The notes under the pieces: generated by a model
The model's input: only the letters and a program-made list of their open reading frames with translations
What the model was told of the DNA's origin: nothing
Databases searched by the model: none
Assembly (NCBI GenBank): GCA_002390485.1
Contig: DGPO01000070.1
Location: 7,585 to 30,758, forward strand
Direction: 5' to 3'
Source: Halieaceae bacterium UBA4438
GTDB taxonomy: Bacteria; Pseudomonadota; Gammaproteobacteria; Pseudomonadales; Halieaceae
Length of the DNA stretch: 23,174 bases
Translations under genes and position numbers: made by a program
Shown: positions 7,448 to 15,327 of the stretch, in pieces
Layout: each line of letters begins with the position of its first letter
How positions within the stretch are numbered: the stretch's first letter is position 1

Positions 7448-7484
7448 ACGGGTTTCAACTTTGGGTTGGAATCCGTTTTTTTTT
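7448..7484 (+). terminator. Intrinsic terminator/attenuator between dnaK and dnaJ
   Basis: A 12-bp stem (7448-7459 with 7465-7476, including two G-U pairs) closes a 5-nt loop and is followed at once by nine T residues (7476-7484). This is a strong Rho-independent terminator layout. No promoter fits in the 36 nt between it and dnaJ, so dnaJ should depend on partial read-through. Confidence 0.8.
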
Positions 7485-7490
7485 AAATGA

Positions 7491-7510
7491 GTTGCCGTGA
7501 TTCTGGCAAC
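7491..7510 (+). other. mRNA hairpin flush against the dnaJ Shine-Dalgarno
   Basis: GTTGCC (7491-7496), an 8-nt loop, GGCAAC (7505-7510): a perfect 6-bp stem whose last base directly touches the AGGAAG ribosome site at 7511-7516. It may tune dnaJ translation. Confidence 0.55.
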
Positions 7511-7516
7511 AGGAAG
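7511..7516 (+). promoter_or_regulatory. Shine-Dalgarno site fixing the dnaJ start
   Basis: AGGAAG at 7511-7516 precedes the ATG at 7521, whose product starts [12 protein letters not shown] as DnaJ proteins do. A GTG at 7497 in the same frame lies inside the hairpin loop and lacks a ribosome site. Confidence 0.8.
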
Positions 7517-7520
7517 CACT

Positions 7521-8645
7521 ATGTCAAAGCGTGATTATTATGAAGTGCTTGGGGTGGCGAAATCGACCTCAGCTCAGGATATCAAGAAGGCCTATCGCCG
7601 CATTGCGATGAAGTATCATCCCGATCGCAACTCGGATGATGTAAACGCCGACGAAAAGTTTAAAGAGGCCTCAGAAGCTTATGAGATCCTGAGCGATACC
7701 GAAAAACGGCAGGCCTATGATCAATACGGCCACGCAGGCGTTGATCCTCAAATGGGCGGCGGCGGTTTCCAAGGTGGTGGTTTTAGCGACATTTTTGGCG
7801 ACGTGTTCGGCGACATTTTTGGTGGTGGCGGCGGTGGGCGTCGACAAGGGCCACAACGCGGGTCAGATTTGCGCTACACGCTTGAGGTGTCACTGGAAGA
7901 CGCGGTCCGCGGTAAAACAGCAGAAATCAAGGTTCCATCGTTACAGCACTGCGACCCTTGCGACGGCACAGGTGCAAAATCTGGAACGTCGGCGACCACC
8001 TGCGGGACCTGTGGTGGTAGTGGCCAGGTGCGCATGCAGCAGGGCTTTTTTCAGGTGCAGCAAACCTGTCCTACGTGTCGCGGGCGCGGCACAATCATCG
8101 AGCATCCCTGCGGTAGTTGTCACGGACAAGGCTTGGTCGAAAAGACAAAGACACTGTCGGTCAAAGTCCCGCCCGGTGTGGATACCGGCGACCGTATTCG
8201 GCTGAGTGGTGAAGGCGAAGCAGGTCCTTCGGGCGGTCCAAACGGCGACCTGTACGTCCAGATATCGGTTCGTCAGCACCCCTTATTTGAGCGCGATGGG
8301 CGCAACTTGTATTGCGAGTTCCCCATCAGTTTTGCTGATGCGGCGCTGGGTGGTGAGCACGAAATTCCGACCCTGGATGGACGTGTAAAGCTGCGTATTC
8401 CGGCGGAGACGCAGACGGGGAAGTTGTTCCGGCTTAGAGGCAAGGGTGTGCAGCCCGTTCGTGGCGGTCCTGTCGGTGATTTATTATGCCGTGCCGTGGT
8501 TGAGACGCCGGTCAATCTTAATGCCGAGCAGAAAGAACTTTTGGATAAGTTTCGAACCAGCTTGGGTGCTGCTGGAGAGCAATCGCCTCGTCAATCCAGT
8601 TTTTTTGACGGCGTAAAAAGCTTCTTTGAGGGACTCAACGGATGA
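7521..8645 (+). CDS. dnaJ: DnaJ, Hsp40 co-chaperone
   Basis: DnaJ delivers unfolded proteins to DnaK and stimulates its ATPase. The 374-residue class-I architecture is complete: a J domain (residues 1 to about 70) with the essential HPD in YHPDRN, a Gly/Phe-rich linker (about 75-115), and a zinc region with four CxxCxGxG repeats ([32 protein letters not shown]). C-terminal substrate-binding domains follow, with [20 protein letters not shown] and [14 protein letters not shown]. It lies behind a terminator-like structure after dnaK, so expression is probably attenuated. Its stop overlaps the dapB start (ATGA), which indicates translational coupling to lysine biosynthesis. Confidence 0.98.
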   Translation: MSKRDYYEVLGVAKSTSAQDIKKAYRRIAMKYHPDRNSDDVNADEKFKEASEAYEILSDTEKRQAYDQYGHAGVDPQMGGGGFQGGGFSDIFGDVFGDIFGGGGGGRRQGPQRGSDLRYTLEVSLEDAVRGKTAEIKVPSLQHCDPCDGTGAKSGTSATTCGTCGGSGQVRMQQGFFQVQQTCPTCRGRGTIIEHPCGSCHGQGLVEKTKTLSVKVPPGVDTGDRIRLSGEGEAGPSGGPNGDLYVQISVRQHPLFERDGRNLYCEFPISFADAALGGEHEIPTLDGRVKLRIPAETQTGKLFRLRGKGVQPVRGGPVGDLLCRAVVETPVNLNAEQKELLDKFRTSLGAAGEQSPRQSSFFDGVKSFFEGLNG

Positions 8646-9430
8646 CACTGCGGGTCGCGGTCACCGGTGCCGGCGGTCGAATGGGCCGCGCTGTTGCGCA
8701 GGCGGTTCTTTCCGATGCAAACGCCGTCTTAGTCAGCGTTTGTGCGCGTCAGTCTAGCGACCTTGTCGGTAAAAGCGTCGCATCGGCGTTGGGTATTGAT
8801 ATTCCTGATCTGCGCGTTGGTGGCACGCTTGATCTGAGCAATGTCGATGTCGTTATCGATTTTACATTGCCCGAATCCAGCCTTGCCTACGCGCAACAGT
8901 GTGCGGCGGCGGGGGTTCCGATTGTCATGGGCACCACGGGTTTCACCGACGAGCAGCGAGCGATGTTAGAAGCGTCTTTAGGCGCAGTCGCGAGCTGCCG
9001 CGCTGCAAACTTCAGTACCGGCGTTAACCTGGCATACCGGCTACTCGAGCTGTCGGCCAAGGTGCTGGGCGATGCTGATATTGAAATTCATGAGGCACAC
9101 CACAAACACAAAATCGACGCGCCTTCGGGCACGGCGCTGGCCATGGGTGACGCGATTGCTCAGACGATGGGCGCTGACCTGAGTCAGGTGGCGCGCTACG
9201 ATCGCGCGTCAAATCGTGAGCCGGGGACGATTGGGTTTTCCGTTACCCGTGCAGGCGATATCGTCGGCGAGCACACAGTGTTGTTTGCTTCTGAGGGTGA
9301 GCGGCTTGAAATCACGCACAAAGCCAGCAGTCGCAGTGCATTTGCAACCGGTGCACTCAGAGCCGCGCATTTTATAGCCGACAAGCCAGCAAATTCTTAC
9401 ACCATGGCCGACGTTTTGGGCCTGTCGTAA
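8642..9430 (+). CDS. dapB: DapB, 4-hydroxy-tetrahydrodipicolinate reductase
   Basis: DapB carries out the NAD(P)H-dependent reduction of 4-hydroxy-tetrahydrodipicolinate to tetrahydrodipicolinate, on the path to meso-diaminopimelate (peptidoglycan) and lysine. The 262 residues are of normal length. The nucleotide-binding loop [10 protein letters not shown] is at residues 7-16, the GTTGF motif at 97-101, and the active-site [15 protein letters not shown] at 151-165. By alignment to E. coli His159/Lys163, the catalytic residues are His153 and Lys157. The ATG overlaps the dnaJ stop by 4 nt, with GAGGG inside dnaJ as ribosome site. In many gammaproteobacteria carAB follows dapB; here it does not. 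Confidence 0.98.
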   Translation: MTLRVAVTGAGGRMGRAVAQAVLSDANAVLVSVCARQSSDLVGKSVASALGIDIPDLRVGGTLDLSNVDVVIDFTLPESSLAYAQQCAAAGVPIVMGTTGFTDEQRAMLEASLGAVASCRAANFSTGVNLAYRLLELSAKVLGDADIEIHEAHHKHKIDAPSGTALAMGDAIAQTMGADLSQVARYDRASNREPGTIGFSVTRAGDIVGEHTVLFASEGERLEITHKASSRSAFATGALRAAHFIADKPANSYTMADVLGLS

Positions 9431-9442
9431 CGAGGAGTTCCT

Positions 9443-10291
9443 ATGCACGTTGTTGATATCGACGAAAATAATGCTCAGCAATACTTGATTGATGAGTCGT
9501 TTAATCGACCGGTCGTCGTCGATTTCTGGGCCGATTGGTGTGCGCCGTGCAAACAACTCATGCCACTCCTTGAAAAGCTCGCCGACGAATACGCGGGTGC
9601 CTTTCTTTTGGCCAAGATCAATGCTGATGAGCAACAAGGTATCTCTGGTCAGCTGGGCGTACGGAGCCTGCCGACGGTAATGGTGTTTAAAGATGGCCAG
9701 CCGGTAGACGGTTTCGCTGGTGCACAGCCAGAGACAGCGGTGCGTGAATTACTACAAAAGCACTTGCCCTCGCCATGGGATGCGAAAGTGGCAGAGGCCA
9801 CGGAGCTCCTTGATCAGGGCGATACTGCGGGCGCCGTTGGACTGCTGCGAAGTGCGTGGGAAGAGTCCAGCAAGTTGCTAGAGATTACATTGGCATATGC
9901 GGGTGCGCTGTTAGAAGCGAATCGTTTGGATGATTCCGAGGCCGTATTGAATGAGGTTCGCTTGGTCGATAGAGACGCCCTACATGAGCAACTCATGGCG
10001 CAGATTGAGCTGAAGCGGGTCGCAGGAAAGTCGCCCGAAATAGCCGCGCTTGAGGCCGAGCTCTTGGCGGATAAAGGGGATCATGCTGTCAGAGTGAAGT
10101 TAGCGGTGCAGTTGACGACCGACGCCCACCATCGCGACGCGCTGGATCATTTATTGACCGTGTTGCGAGCAGACCGCGACTGGAATAACGGCGAGGCCAA
10201 GCGCTTATATCTCGACACGATTGCCTCAATTGGAAAGGGCGACCCCTTGGCCGCAGAGTATCAGCGTAAACTCTTTTCTATACTGTATTAA
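9443..10291 (+). CDS. cnoX: CnoX-type chaperedoxin (thioredoxin + TPR, YbbN family)
   Basis: CnoX/YbbN proteins join a thioredoxin domain to a TPR-like C-terminus, hold unfolded clients under bleach or oxidative stress, and pass them to GroEL and DnaK. The 282 residues fit the E. coli and Caulobacter proteins. The thioredoxin domain (residues 1 to about 110) carries the redox motif WCAPCK with cysteines 33 and 36, and the cis-proline loop RSLPTVMVF. The helical part (about 115-282) has repeated Leu/Ala-rich helices. E. coli YbbN lacks the active cysteine pair (SxxC), so this one resembles the redox-active Caulobacter type. GAGGAG lies 5 nt before the ATG. Its position 12 nt after the dnaK-dnaJ-dapB series fits a proteostasis role. 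Exact function is inferred from family and context. Confidence 0.85.
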   Translation: MHVVDIDENNAQQYLIDESFNRPVVVDFWADWCAPCKQLMPLLEKLADEYAGAFLLAKINADEQQGISGQLGVRSLPTVMVFKDGQPVDGFAGAQPETAVRELLQKHLPSPWDAKVAEATELLDQGDTAGAVGLLRSAWEESSKLLEITLAYAGALLEANRLDDSEAVLNEVRLVDRDALHEQLMAQIELKRVAGKSPEIAALEAELLADKGDHAVRVKLAVQLTTDAHHRDALDHLLTVLRADRDWNNGEAKRLYLDTIASIGKGDPLAAEYQRKLFSILY

Positions 10292-10328
10292 CGCGTGGAG
10301 AACGCACGGGCGTCATATCACCTTTTTC

Positions 10329-10357
10329 TTGCAAAAAAGCACCAAAACGCCTAGATT
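10329..10357 (+). promoter_or_regulatory. Putative sigma-70 promoter of the acyl-CoA gene cluster
   Basis: TTGCAA at 10329-10334, a 17-nt spacer, TAGATT at 10352-10357; each hexamer matches consensus at 4 of 6 bases with ideal spacing. It lies in the 145-nt gap before the first acyl-CoA dehydrogenase gene and predicts a leader of about 70 nt containing the hairpin at 10392-10411. Confidence 0.45.
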
Positions 10358-10391
10358 CTCTCCGTTGAAAAAACCTACTCAAGGTTCAAAT

Positions 10392-10411
10392 TCGTCGGCA
10401 TTCCTCGACGA
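10392..10411 (+). other. Leader hairpin before the acyl-CoA dehydrogenase operon
   Basis: TCGTCG (10392-10397), an 8-nt loop, CGACGA (10406-10411): a perfect 6-bp inverted repeat 13 nt before the GGGAG ribosome site. It has no T-run. It could be an operator half-site pair or an mRNA structure. Confidence 0.35.
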
Positions 10412-10436
10412 ACGCACACTCATGGGAGCATAGACA

Positions 10437-11612
10437 ATGGATATTGCATTAGCGGCCGAAGACCTCGCGTTTCGCGACGAGGTCTGCAACTTCCTCGACA
10501 CAGAATTCGATGCTGAGATGCAGGCACACCTGAAATCTAAGGGCACTACGGGAATGGTTGCGTGGCAGCGAAAGCTGCACGCCAAGGGTTGGGTTGCGCC
10601 GAACTGGCCCGAAGAGCACGGTGGTACGGGCTGGACAGCAACACAGAAGTACATCTGGGAGTCAGAGCGATCACTGCGCGGTATTCCCGACGTCGTCCCT
10701 TTTGGACTCGTTATGGTGGCGAATGTGATTATGGGGTTTGGCTCTGACGAGCAGAAAGAGTATTTCTTGCCGCGGATACTGAACAGCGACGACTGGTGGT
10801 GTCAGGGGTATTCAGAGCCCGGTTCCGGTTCTGACTTGGCGAGCTTGAAGACAAAAGCAGAGCGCGACGGTGATGACTTTATTATTAACGGTGCCAAGAT
10901 TTGGACCACCTATGCTCAACATGCGGACTGGATTTTCTGTCTCGTTCGGACCGACAACAGCGGCAAGAAGCAAGAGGGTATTACCTTCATCCTGGTGGAC
11001 ATGAAGTCCGAAGGCATCAAGGTTAATCCGATTATCGGCATCGATAACGAGCACAACCTTAATGAGGTTGAGTTTAACAACGTCCGTGTGCCGGCGAAGA
11101 ATGTCGTGGGTGAGGTCGGAAAGGGTTGGACTGTTGCAAAGGCGCTGCTGGCTCACGAGCGCACTGGCATTGCAGGTGTCGCTGACATTAAACGCACGAT
11201 GCGTCTGATTAAAGACGCTGCTGCCAAGGAAACCAATGGTGGTCAGCGCATGTTAGACGATGCTGGATTCCAGCAGCGTATGGCTGATATTGAAGTCGAA
11301 CTGATGGCGCTTGAGTTTACCGAGCTGCGCACGCTGGCGACGATGGCCGCGGGTGGGTTTCCCGGTCCAGAGTCCTCGTTGCTGAAGATTAAGGGCACCG
11401 AGCTCCAGCAGGCGACGCAAGAGCTTCGTATGGAATTGGCGGCCTACTACCAAGGCGTTTTACCGACCAACATGGATCCGAGCGTTTTGGGACACGAGTT
11501 TGGTTCTGACGCACGACGGGCCTTTATGTACGGTCGTGCAGCAACCATTTACGGCGGTTCTAATGAGGTCCAAAAGAACATCATCTCCAAGTATGTACTT
11601 GGTCTCGAGTAA
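10437..11612 (+). CDS. Acyl-CoA dehydrogenase, catalytic-type subunit of a probable heteromer
   Basis: This FAD-dependent acyl-CoA dehydrogenase introduces the alpha-beta double bond in acyl-CoA. It has 391 residues. The substrate/FAD loop GYSEPGSGSDLASLKT is at about 124-139 and INGAKIWTT at 150-158. Glu241 in AHERTG occupies the helix-G position used as catalytic base by isovaleryl- and long-chain-type enzymes. At the position of the usual C-terminal YEGT glutamate it has YGGSNEVQ. The RxQFG FAD/dimer motif is missing. The partner gene 29 nt downstream has the opposite pattern, so the two probably form one mixed enzyme, as in mycobacterial FadE28-FadE29-type pairs or PimC/PimD-like large and small subunits. 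GGGAG lies 8 nt before the ATG. The substrate cannot be read from sequence; ring-derived, branched or dicarboxylic acyl-CoAs are possible. Confidence 0.85.
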   Translation: MDIALAAEDLAFRDEVCNFLDTEFDAEMQAHLKSKGTTGMVAWQRKLHAKGWVAPNWPEEHGGTGWTATQKYIWESERSLRGIPDVVPFGLVMVANVIMGFGSDEQKEYFLPRILNSDDWWCQGYSEPGSGSDLASLKTKAERDGDDFIINGAKIWTTYAQHADWIFCLVRTDNSGKKQEGITFILVDMKSEGIKVNPIIGIDNEHNLNEVEFNNVRVPAKNVVGEVGKGWTVAKALLAHERTGIAGVADIKRTMRLIKDAAAKETNGGQRMLDDAGFQQRMADIEVELMALEFTELRTLATMAAGGFPGPESSLLKIKGTELQQATQELRMELAAYYQGVLPTNMDPSVLGHEFGSDARRAFMYGRAATIYGGSNEVQKNIISKYVLGLE

Positions 11613-11641
11613 GGACAGATTCCTGACGGAGCAATGACACT

Positions 11642-12781
11642 ATGAACTTCGATTACACAGAAGAGCAACAAATGGTCCGCGACTCGATCGCGAGATTTGT
11701 ACAGGACGATTACGACTGGGACACGCGCCGTGCCATTGTGGACGGCGCGGAAGGCATGAGTCGCGATAATTGGCAGACCTTTGCCGAGTTGGGGTGGTTG
11801 TCTATTCCCTTTGCAGAAGCCGACGGCGGCTTTGGTGGCAGCGTCATCGATTTGTCGGTGGTTATGGAGGAGTTGGGTAAAGGTCTTGTGGTTGAGCCCT
11901 TTTTCCCAACGGTCGTGCTGTTTGGCGGTTTAGTGTCGCGTGCCGGCGATGAGGCGCAACGCACATCCATTCTGGAGAGTGTGATCGGCGGTGAGACTCT
12001 GGGTGCGTTTGCTTACGTTGAGCGTCAGAGTCGCTATGCGCTCAATGACTGTCAGACGTCTGCCACGTCCAGCGGCGACGGGTACACCTTGAACGGTGAA
12101 AAGGTTGTTGTTTTCAATGGTGAGAACGCGGACAAACTGGTCGTACTGGCGCGCACATCCGGCGAGCAGTTCGACGAGCATGGGTTGTCGCTGTTCTTAG
12201 TCGATGCAAATGCGCAAGGGGTGTCAAAAGTCCTGTACCCGATGATGGATGCGCAGCGGGTTGCCAACATTACATTTGATAACGTGCAGCTCGGTGCGGA
12301 CGCCCTGCTTGGCGATGCAGGTTCGGCGCTCGAGGTGGTCAACGAGGTCATTCGCGACGCGTTATTAGCGCTTGCGTCAGAGGCGGTGGGCATTATGGGG
12401 ACGCTGAACGCGAAGACGCTTGAATACACCAAGACGCGCGAGCAGTTTGGTGTGGCGATTGGCTCTTTCCAAGCGCTGCAGCACCGCATGGTAGACACCA
12501 TGATGGCGTTCGAGCAGTCGAAGTCATTACTGTTTAAAGCCTTGTGTGAATACGAGATCGATCCGGCCTCTGCGGACACGACAATTCATGCCCTTAAAGT
12601 GCTGATCGATCGTAACAGCAAGCTGGTGTACGGCGAGGCAATTCAGATGCACGGCGGTATGGGCATTACCGATGAGTTAGATATCGGTCACTACGCGAAA
12701 CGATTGATGATGATTAATGCGACGCTCGGCGATGGTTCATTCCACCGCAGTAAGTTCATTGAGCAGACGTACGCCGCTTAA
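11642..12781 (+). CDS. Acyl-CoA dehydrogenase-like partner subunit (PimD-like small subunit)
   Basis: This 379-residue acyl-CoA dehydrogenase-fold protein lies directly after another of the same family. The N-terminal helical domain (YTEEQQMVRDSIARF) and C-terminal domain with TREQFGVAIGSFQALQHR (residues 265-282) are typical. However, the SEPGSGSD-type substrate loop is absent, with FAYVERQSRYALND in that region. The helix-G base position is not Glu (IRDAL around 237-241), and the C-terminal motif is MHGGMGITDE with no YEGT glutamate. It therefore probably supplies FAD- and interface residues to the upstream subunit rather than acting alone. GGAG lies 10 nt before the ATG; an ATG at 11634 gives only a three-codon frame. 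The SDR gene follows after 2 nt. Confidence 0.8.
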   Translation: MNFDYTEEQQMVRDSIARFVQDDYDWDTRRAIVDGAEGMSRDNWQTFAELGWLSIPFAEADGGFGGSVIDLSVVMEELGKGLVVEPFFPTVVLFGGLVSRAGDEAQRTSILESVIGGETLGAFAYVERQSRYALNDCQTSATSSGDGYTLNGEKVVVFNGENADKLVVLARTSGEQFDEHGLSLFLVDANAQGVSKVLYPMMDAQRVANITFDNVQLGADALLGDAGSALEVVNEVIRDALLALASEAVGIMGTLNAKTLEYTKTREQFGVAIGSFQALQHRMVDTMMAFEQSKSLLFKALCEYEIDPASADTTIHALKVLIDRNSKLVYGEAIQMHGGMGITDELDIGHYAKRLMMINATLGDGSFHRSKFIEQTYAA

Positions 12782-12783
12782 TC

Positions 12784-13578
12784 ATGAAGATTTTGGGAAA
12801 AGTCTGTGTGGTGACGGGCGGCGCCAGTGGCATTGGTCAGGCGCTTGCGCGTCGCTTCGTTAATGAAGGGGCTGAGGCGGTCATTATTGCCGATCTTAAT
12901 GGTGACGCGGTATCCGCCGTTGCCACTGAGATCGGCGCCCAGTCGTTCGCGGTCGATGTGCGCGACGAGAGTGCCATTGCGGCCATGGTGGCGGCGGTAG
13001 AGGCTGAGTTTGGGCGTATCGATCTGTTTTGTTCCAACGCAGGCATTTTAGGTGTCGACGGTGCGCCTTGGTGGGCCACAGGTGCTGAAAACGATCTGTG
13101 GCAGCGCATGTGGGAAATCCACGTCATGTCGCATGTCTACGCCGCTCGTGCGTGTTTGCCCGCCATGATCGAACGCGGTGACGGGTACTTCCTCAATACC
13201 GCATCGGCGGCAGGCTTGCTCGCTCAGATCGGCTCAGCGCCCTATTCGGTGACCAAGCATGCGGCGGTTTCATTTGCCGAGAGCCTGGCTATTACGCACG
13301 GCGATGACGGGATTAAGGTGAGCTGCCTGTGCCCACAGGCGGTAGACACTGCGATGACAGCAGGGACTGAGGGCGGCGGTGTCGCCGGTGTTGACGGCAT
13401 GTTGTCGGCTGAGGCTGTTGCTGAGGCTGTGATCCTGGGGCTCGAGGCGGAGTCTTTCTTGGTGTTACCGCACCCCGAGGTTGAGGACTATCGCCAAAAT
13501 AAAGCACGAAGCTACGACCGATGGCTCGGTGGCATGCGTAAGTTAAGACGTCTGTTCACGGATCCGGCTGGCCAGTAG
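12784..13578 (+). CDS. Short-chain dehydrogenase/reductase (SDR)
   Basis: This 264-residue classical SDR is an NAD(P)-dependent oxidoreductase. The cofactor loop TGGASGIG is at residues 11-18, Asp37 (IIADLN) suggests NAD preference, and SNAG is at 84-87. The catalytic residues are Ser141, Tyr154 and Lys158 (PYSVTK). The usual helix-4 asparagine of the SDR tetrad appears replaced by histidine (EIHVMSH, 111-117). It begins 2 nt after the acyl-CoA dehydrogenase partner gene, so it is co-transcribed. A hydroxyacyl-CoA or related alcohol dehydrogenase step in the same catabolic route is the natural guess, but the substrate is unknown. Confidence 0.85.
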   Translation: MKILGKVCVVTGGASGIGQALARRFVNEGAEAVIIADLNGDAVSAVATEIGAQSFAVDVRDESAIAAMVAAVEAEFGRIDLFCSNAGILGVDGAPWWATGAENDLWQRMWEIHVMSHVYAARACLPAMIERGDGYFLNTASAAGLLAQIGSAPYSVTKHAAVSFAESLAITHGDDGIKVSCLCPQAVDTAMTAGTEGGGVAGVDGMLSAEAVAEAVILGLEAESFLVLPHPEVEDYRQNKARSYDRWLGGMRKLRRLFTDPAGQ

Positions 13579-13588
13579 ACTTCCTGGC

Positions 13589-15316
13589 ATGGACAAACAG
13601 TCCCGGCTAGCCCGCACAATCTTAAATGGCTTCATCGCCTACTTTGCCGAGTTTGAGAATATAACGCTCTCAGCGCGCACGCGATTTGAAAATGCGGAAT
13701 GGCGTGCGACCCAAGAAGCCTCAATGCGTCGCATCGACATTTACAAAATGCAGGTGCTCGAGACGCTTGAAGTCGTTCAGTACATTGCAGCAGATCGCGT
13801 TGATGACCTTGCGTTTTGGACTCAGACGCGCGACCTCTATGCGCAACTTGTTCGTGGGATGACGAACTTCGAAATTGCGGAGACGTTTTATAACAGCATT
13901 TTCAATGCCGTCTTTGAGCACCGTTGGATTCGAGACGACTATGCGTTTGTTTTTTCGCCGCAAGGCGACATGCCACCGGTAGATGTTCGCCGAGTTTTGA
14001 ACCAGTACCGCACGAAGGGAGATATTAAGGCGGCGGTGGCGAATTTACTGCACGACTACCGTGTCTCGTTGCCGTTTGAAGATATTGACCGCGACGTGAA
14101 TCGCGTGGCGACGGTAATGAGCGATGCGGTGTTGGCGGCCGGATTTGATGGTCAGGGCGACCTTGAGCTTCACGTACTGGAACACCACTTCTTTAGAAAT
14201 AAGGCGGCCTATATTGTCGGTCGTATCTCCAGCAAAGGTCTCCAGATCCCCTTTGTGTTGCCGATGCTTCACACCGAGTGTGATGAGGGTGATCAGACTG
14301 TTTACCTGGACGCCTGCCTGTTGGGGTCCGACATTATTTCCAAACTGTTTTCCTTCACGCGGACCTATTTTATGGTCGACGCGTCCATACCGTCTCAATA
14401 CGTCCTATTTTTACAGCAGTTAATGCCACGTAAGGCGGTTTCGGAAATTTACAGTTGCCTCGGTCACCACCGCCACGGTAAGACGTATTACTTTCGTACG
14501 GCGACACGTCACATGCGTTCAACTCAGGATGCCTTTATTCCCGCACCGGGGATTAAGGGCATGGTCATGGCCGTCTTTACGCTTGAGTCTTACGAGTACG
14601 TTTTTAAGATTATTAAAGACCGGTTTACGCCGCCCAAAGAGGTGACGCATCAGGAAGTGCGCGACAAGTATCAGCTGGTAAAGCGGTGGGACAGAGCTGG
14701 ACGCATGGCGGATACACAAGAGTTCTCGAATCTCGTTTTTGAGGCGTCTCGGTTTTCTGAGGAACTCATGGACGAGCTGCGACAAACCTGCTCGTCGCAG
14801 CTTGAGGTCAACGGACGGGCACTCATTATTAAGCATTGTTACGTTGAGCGTCGTATGCAGCCGCTTAACCTCTACCTTAAGGACGCCACCGACGAGGAGG
14901 TTGCGGCGGTAATGCTTGATTATGGCAACGCCATAAAAGAACTGGCTGCTGCGAATATTTTTCCTGGCGATATGCTCCTGAAAAATTTTGGGGTCACGCG
15001 ACATGGACGAGTGGTCTTTTATGACTACGACGAAATTCAGCCGTTGCTGGAGGTGACGTTTAGGAAGATTCCACCGCCGCGCGACGAGTACGACGAGATG
15101 TCTGATCAACCGTGGTATTCGGTGGGCCCCAATGATGTTTTCCCAGAGGAGTTTCGGCTGTTCTTTTCAGGTAATGCGCGAGCGCGAAGAGCGTTTGATC
15201 AGTTCCATGATGATCTCTACGACGCCGGATTTTGGCTCAAGCTGCAAGACAAGCTGCGCAACGGCTTCGTTGAAGATTTTTTCCCCTATTCGAACACGCT
15301 GCGTTTTAAGCAGTAA
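13589..15316 (+). CDS. aceK: AceK, isocitrate dehydrogenase kinase/phosphatase
   Basis: AceK phosphorylates and inactivates isocitrate dehydrogenase, and also dephosphorylates it, sending isocitrate into the glyoxylate bypass during growth on acetyl-CoA-yielding substrates. The 575 residues match E. coli (578). Family landmarks include RDDYAFVFSP, the ATP-binding region APGIKGMVMAVFTLESYEYVFK with Lys340 (E. coli Lys336), HCYVERRMQPLNLYL, and Asp461 and Asp479 in the FPGDMLLKNFG and FYDYDEI motifs. Their 18-residue spacing equals E. coli Asp457/Asp475. It lies 10 nt after the SDR gene instead of in an aceBAK operon. No clear Shine-Dalgarno precedes its ATG, so translation may be coupled to the upstream gene. 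Confidence 0.97.
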   Translation: MDKQSRLARTILNGFIAYFAEFENITLSARTRFENAEWRATQEASMRRIDIYKMQVLETLEVVQYIAADRVDDLAFWTQTRDLYAQLVRGMTNFEIAETFYNSIFNAVFEHRWIRDDYAFVFSPQGDMPPVDVRRVLNQYRTKGDIKAAVANLLHDYRVSLPFEDIDRDVNRVATVMSDAVLAAGFDGQGDLELHVLEHHFFRNKAAYIVGRISSKGLQIPFVLPMLHTECDEGDQTVYLDACLLGSDIISKLFSFTRTYFMVDASIPSQYVLFLQQLMPRKAVSEIYSCLGHHRHGKTYYFRTATRHMRSTQDAFIPAPGIKGMVMAVFTLESYEYVFKIIKDRFTPPKEVTHQEVRDKYQLVKRWDRAGRMADTQEFSNLVFEASRFSEELMDELRQTCSSQLEVNGRALIIKHCYVERRMQPLNLYLKDATDEEVAAVMLDYGNAIKELAAANIFPGDMLLKNFGVTRHGRVVFYDYDEIQPLLEVTFRKIPPPRDEYDEMSDQPWYSVGPNDVFPEEFRLFFSGNARARRAFDQFHDDLYDAGFWLKLQDKLRNGFVEDFFPYSNTLRFKQ

Positions 15317-15327
15317 GCGACCTGACT

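Noticed and set aside
7497..7520. GTG start for dnaJ eight codons upstream
   Set aside because: It lies in the hairpin loop without a ribosome site. The ATG at 7521 follows AGGAAG and gives the normal DnaJ N-terminus.
10322..10339. Hairpin of T-rich and A-rich arms (CTTTTT/AAAAAG) after cnoX as a terminator
   Set aside because: The stem is only A-T pairs and no separate T-run follows. The same bases fit better as part of a promoter -35 region.
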